A stretch of 5,360 bases of DNA, from positions 1 to 5,360 of the forward strand of contig QMUE01000115.1 of NCBI GenBank assembly GCA_003663535.1. Direction: 5' to 3'. The notes below the pieces were generated by a model, which was not told the DNA's origin, did no database searches, and saw only the letters and a list, made by a program, of their open reading frames with translations. The DNA is from Thermococci archaeon (GTDB lineage Archaea > Methanobacteriota_B > Thermococci > Thermococcales > Thermococcaceae). This document shows, in pieces, positions 5,057-5,360 of the stretch (position 1 is the first letter of the stretch; every line of letters begins with the position of its first letter). Made by a program: the position numbers and the translations under genes.

Positions 5057-5360
5057 TCAGATTTTCCATTTGTATTTTTCCTTTACGTGTTTTACGAATT
5101 CAGAATCCTTGAATATGTAAAACCAGTGCTTTTTGAGATTAAACTTGAGTGTCTTTGGATTCCGCAGTTTTACCAAATGCTTAATGTTCATGCTGATCAG
5201 ATAACGAGACTTTGAAGCATAAACAACATTCAAAAACTTAACATCAGCAGCATGGCCAACCAGCTTAACAAGCTCTTTATCCTCTTCAAACTTAACTCTT
5301 GGAGAAACTCTCTTAGTATGATTCAAGACCAAATGATAAACAGCCTTAGCCTTCTCAGGC
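5057..5360 (-). CDS. PIN-domain protein, C-terminal part (start beyond window), possible VapC-like toxin
   Basis: The minus-strand frame stays open to the window edge (about 100 residues). The TTG at 5332 is therefore internal rather than the true start. The segment GHAADVKFLNVVYASKSRYLI followed by SMNIKHLVKL matches the C-terminal half of PIN domains. There the pattern D-x-K-F-L-x-x-A, a strand such as YLIT, and G/R-[DN]-x-K-H-[LF] supply the third acidic residue and the Asp/Asn of the Mg-dependent ribonuclease site. The usual ending is a strand plus a terminal helix, here WFYIFKDSEFVKHVKEKY. The first catalytic aspartate (DTN motif) lies outside the window. Archaeal PIN proteins of this type are often VapC-like toxins or orphan RNases. 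No antitoxin is visible here, but it could lie beyond the window. Fold call is moderate; toxin role is inference. Confidence 0.6.
   Translation of the reverse strand, partial: PEKAKAVYHLVLNHTKRVSPRVKFEEDKELVKLVGHAADVKFLNVVYASKSRYLISMNIKHLVKLRNPKTLKFNLKKHWFYIFKDSEFVKHVKEKYKWKI

Noticed and set aside
5330..5332. TTG as start codon of the PIN gene
   Set aside because: The frame is open upstream to the window edge with protein-like codons (PEKAKAVYH), no SD precedes it, and a PIN domain needs a further N-terminal half.

Overview
The window looks like chromosomal DNA of a hyperthermophilic archaeon of the order Thermococcales, either Pyrococcus or a low-GC Thermococcus. The evidence is a DUF257 protein (a family essentially confined to Thermococcales), a Cdc48/VAT-type AAA+ ATPase next to a small heat shock protein, GGTGA/GGAGGTG ribosome binding sites, BRE/TATA promoters, T-rich terminators without hairpins, and an archaeal tRNA 5' half. 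The species cannot be fixed from the sequence alone.

Layout: (1) positions 1-158 hold the C-terminal end of a PfpI/DJ-1 family protein on +, followed by a T-rich terminator. (2) Positions 159-549 have no gene but carry a promoter and an unusually long leader for a DUF257 gene on + (550-1245). (3) A large Cdc48/VAT-like double AAA+ ATPase on - (1272-3707) converges on the DUF257 gene with a 26-bp gap. (4) Upstream of it on the same strand, after 99 bp, lies an Hsp20 small heat shock protein gene (3807-4322). Its promoter has an excellent BRE/TATA and, over the expected start site, a dyad that fits the recalled binding consensus of the Thermococcales heat shock repressor Phr. (5) Positions 4425-5360 are a scrambled accessory region. 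It holds a tRNA promoter and a tRNA 5' half that stops in the anticodon loop, a short orphan reading frame on - without an N-terminus, an 84-codon unrecognised reading frame on +, and the C-terminal 100 codons of a PIN-domain protein on - running off the window.

How the genes work together: Hsp20 holds unfolding proteins in a refoldable state and the VAT-like ATPase threads substrates through its pore, so the two form a proteostasis pair. Heat induction by Phr release is visible at the hsp20 promoter only. The ATPase gene has its own ribosome binding site and a plausible promoter, but no clear Phr site was found in front of it.

The most unusual part is the right end. A tRNA gene is cut where archaeal tRNA-targeting integrases act, and it is followed by abutting gene fragments on opposite strands, which looks like a recombination or deletion scar. 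No complete new defence system or CRISPR array is visible in this window.
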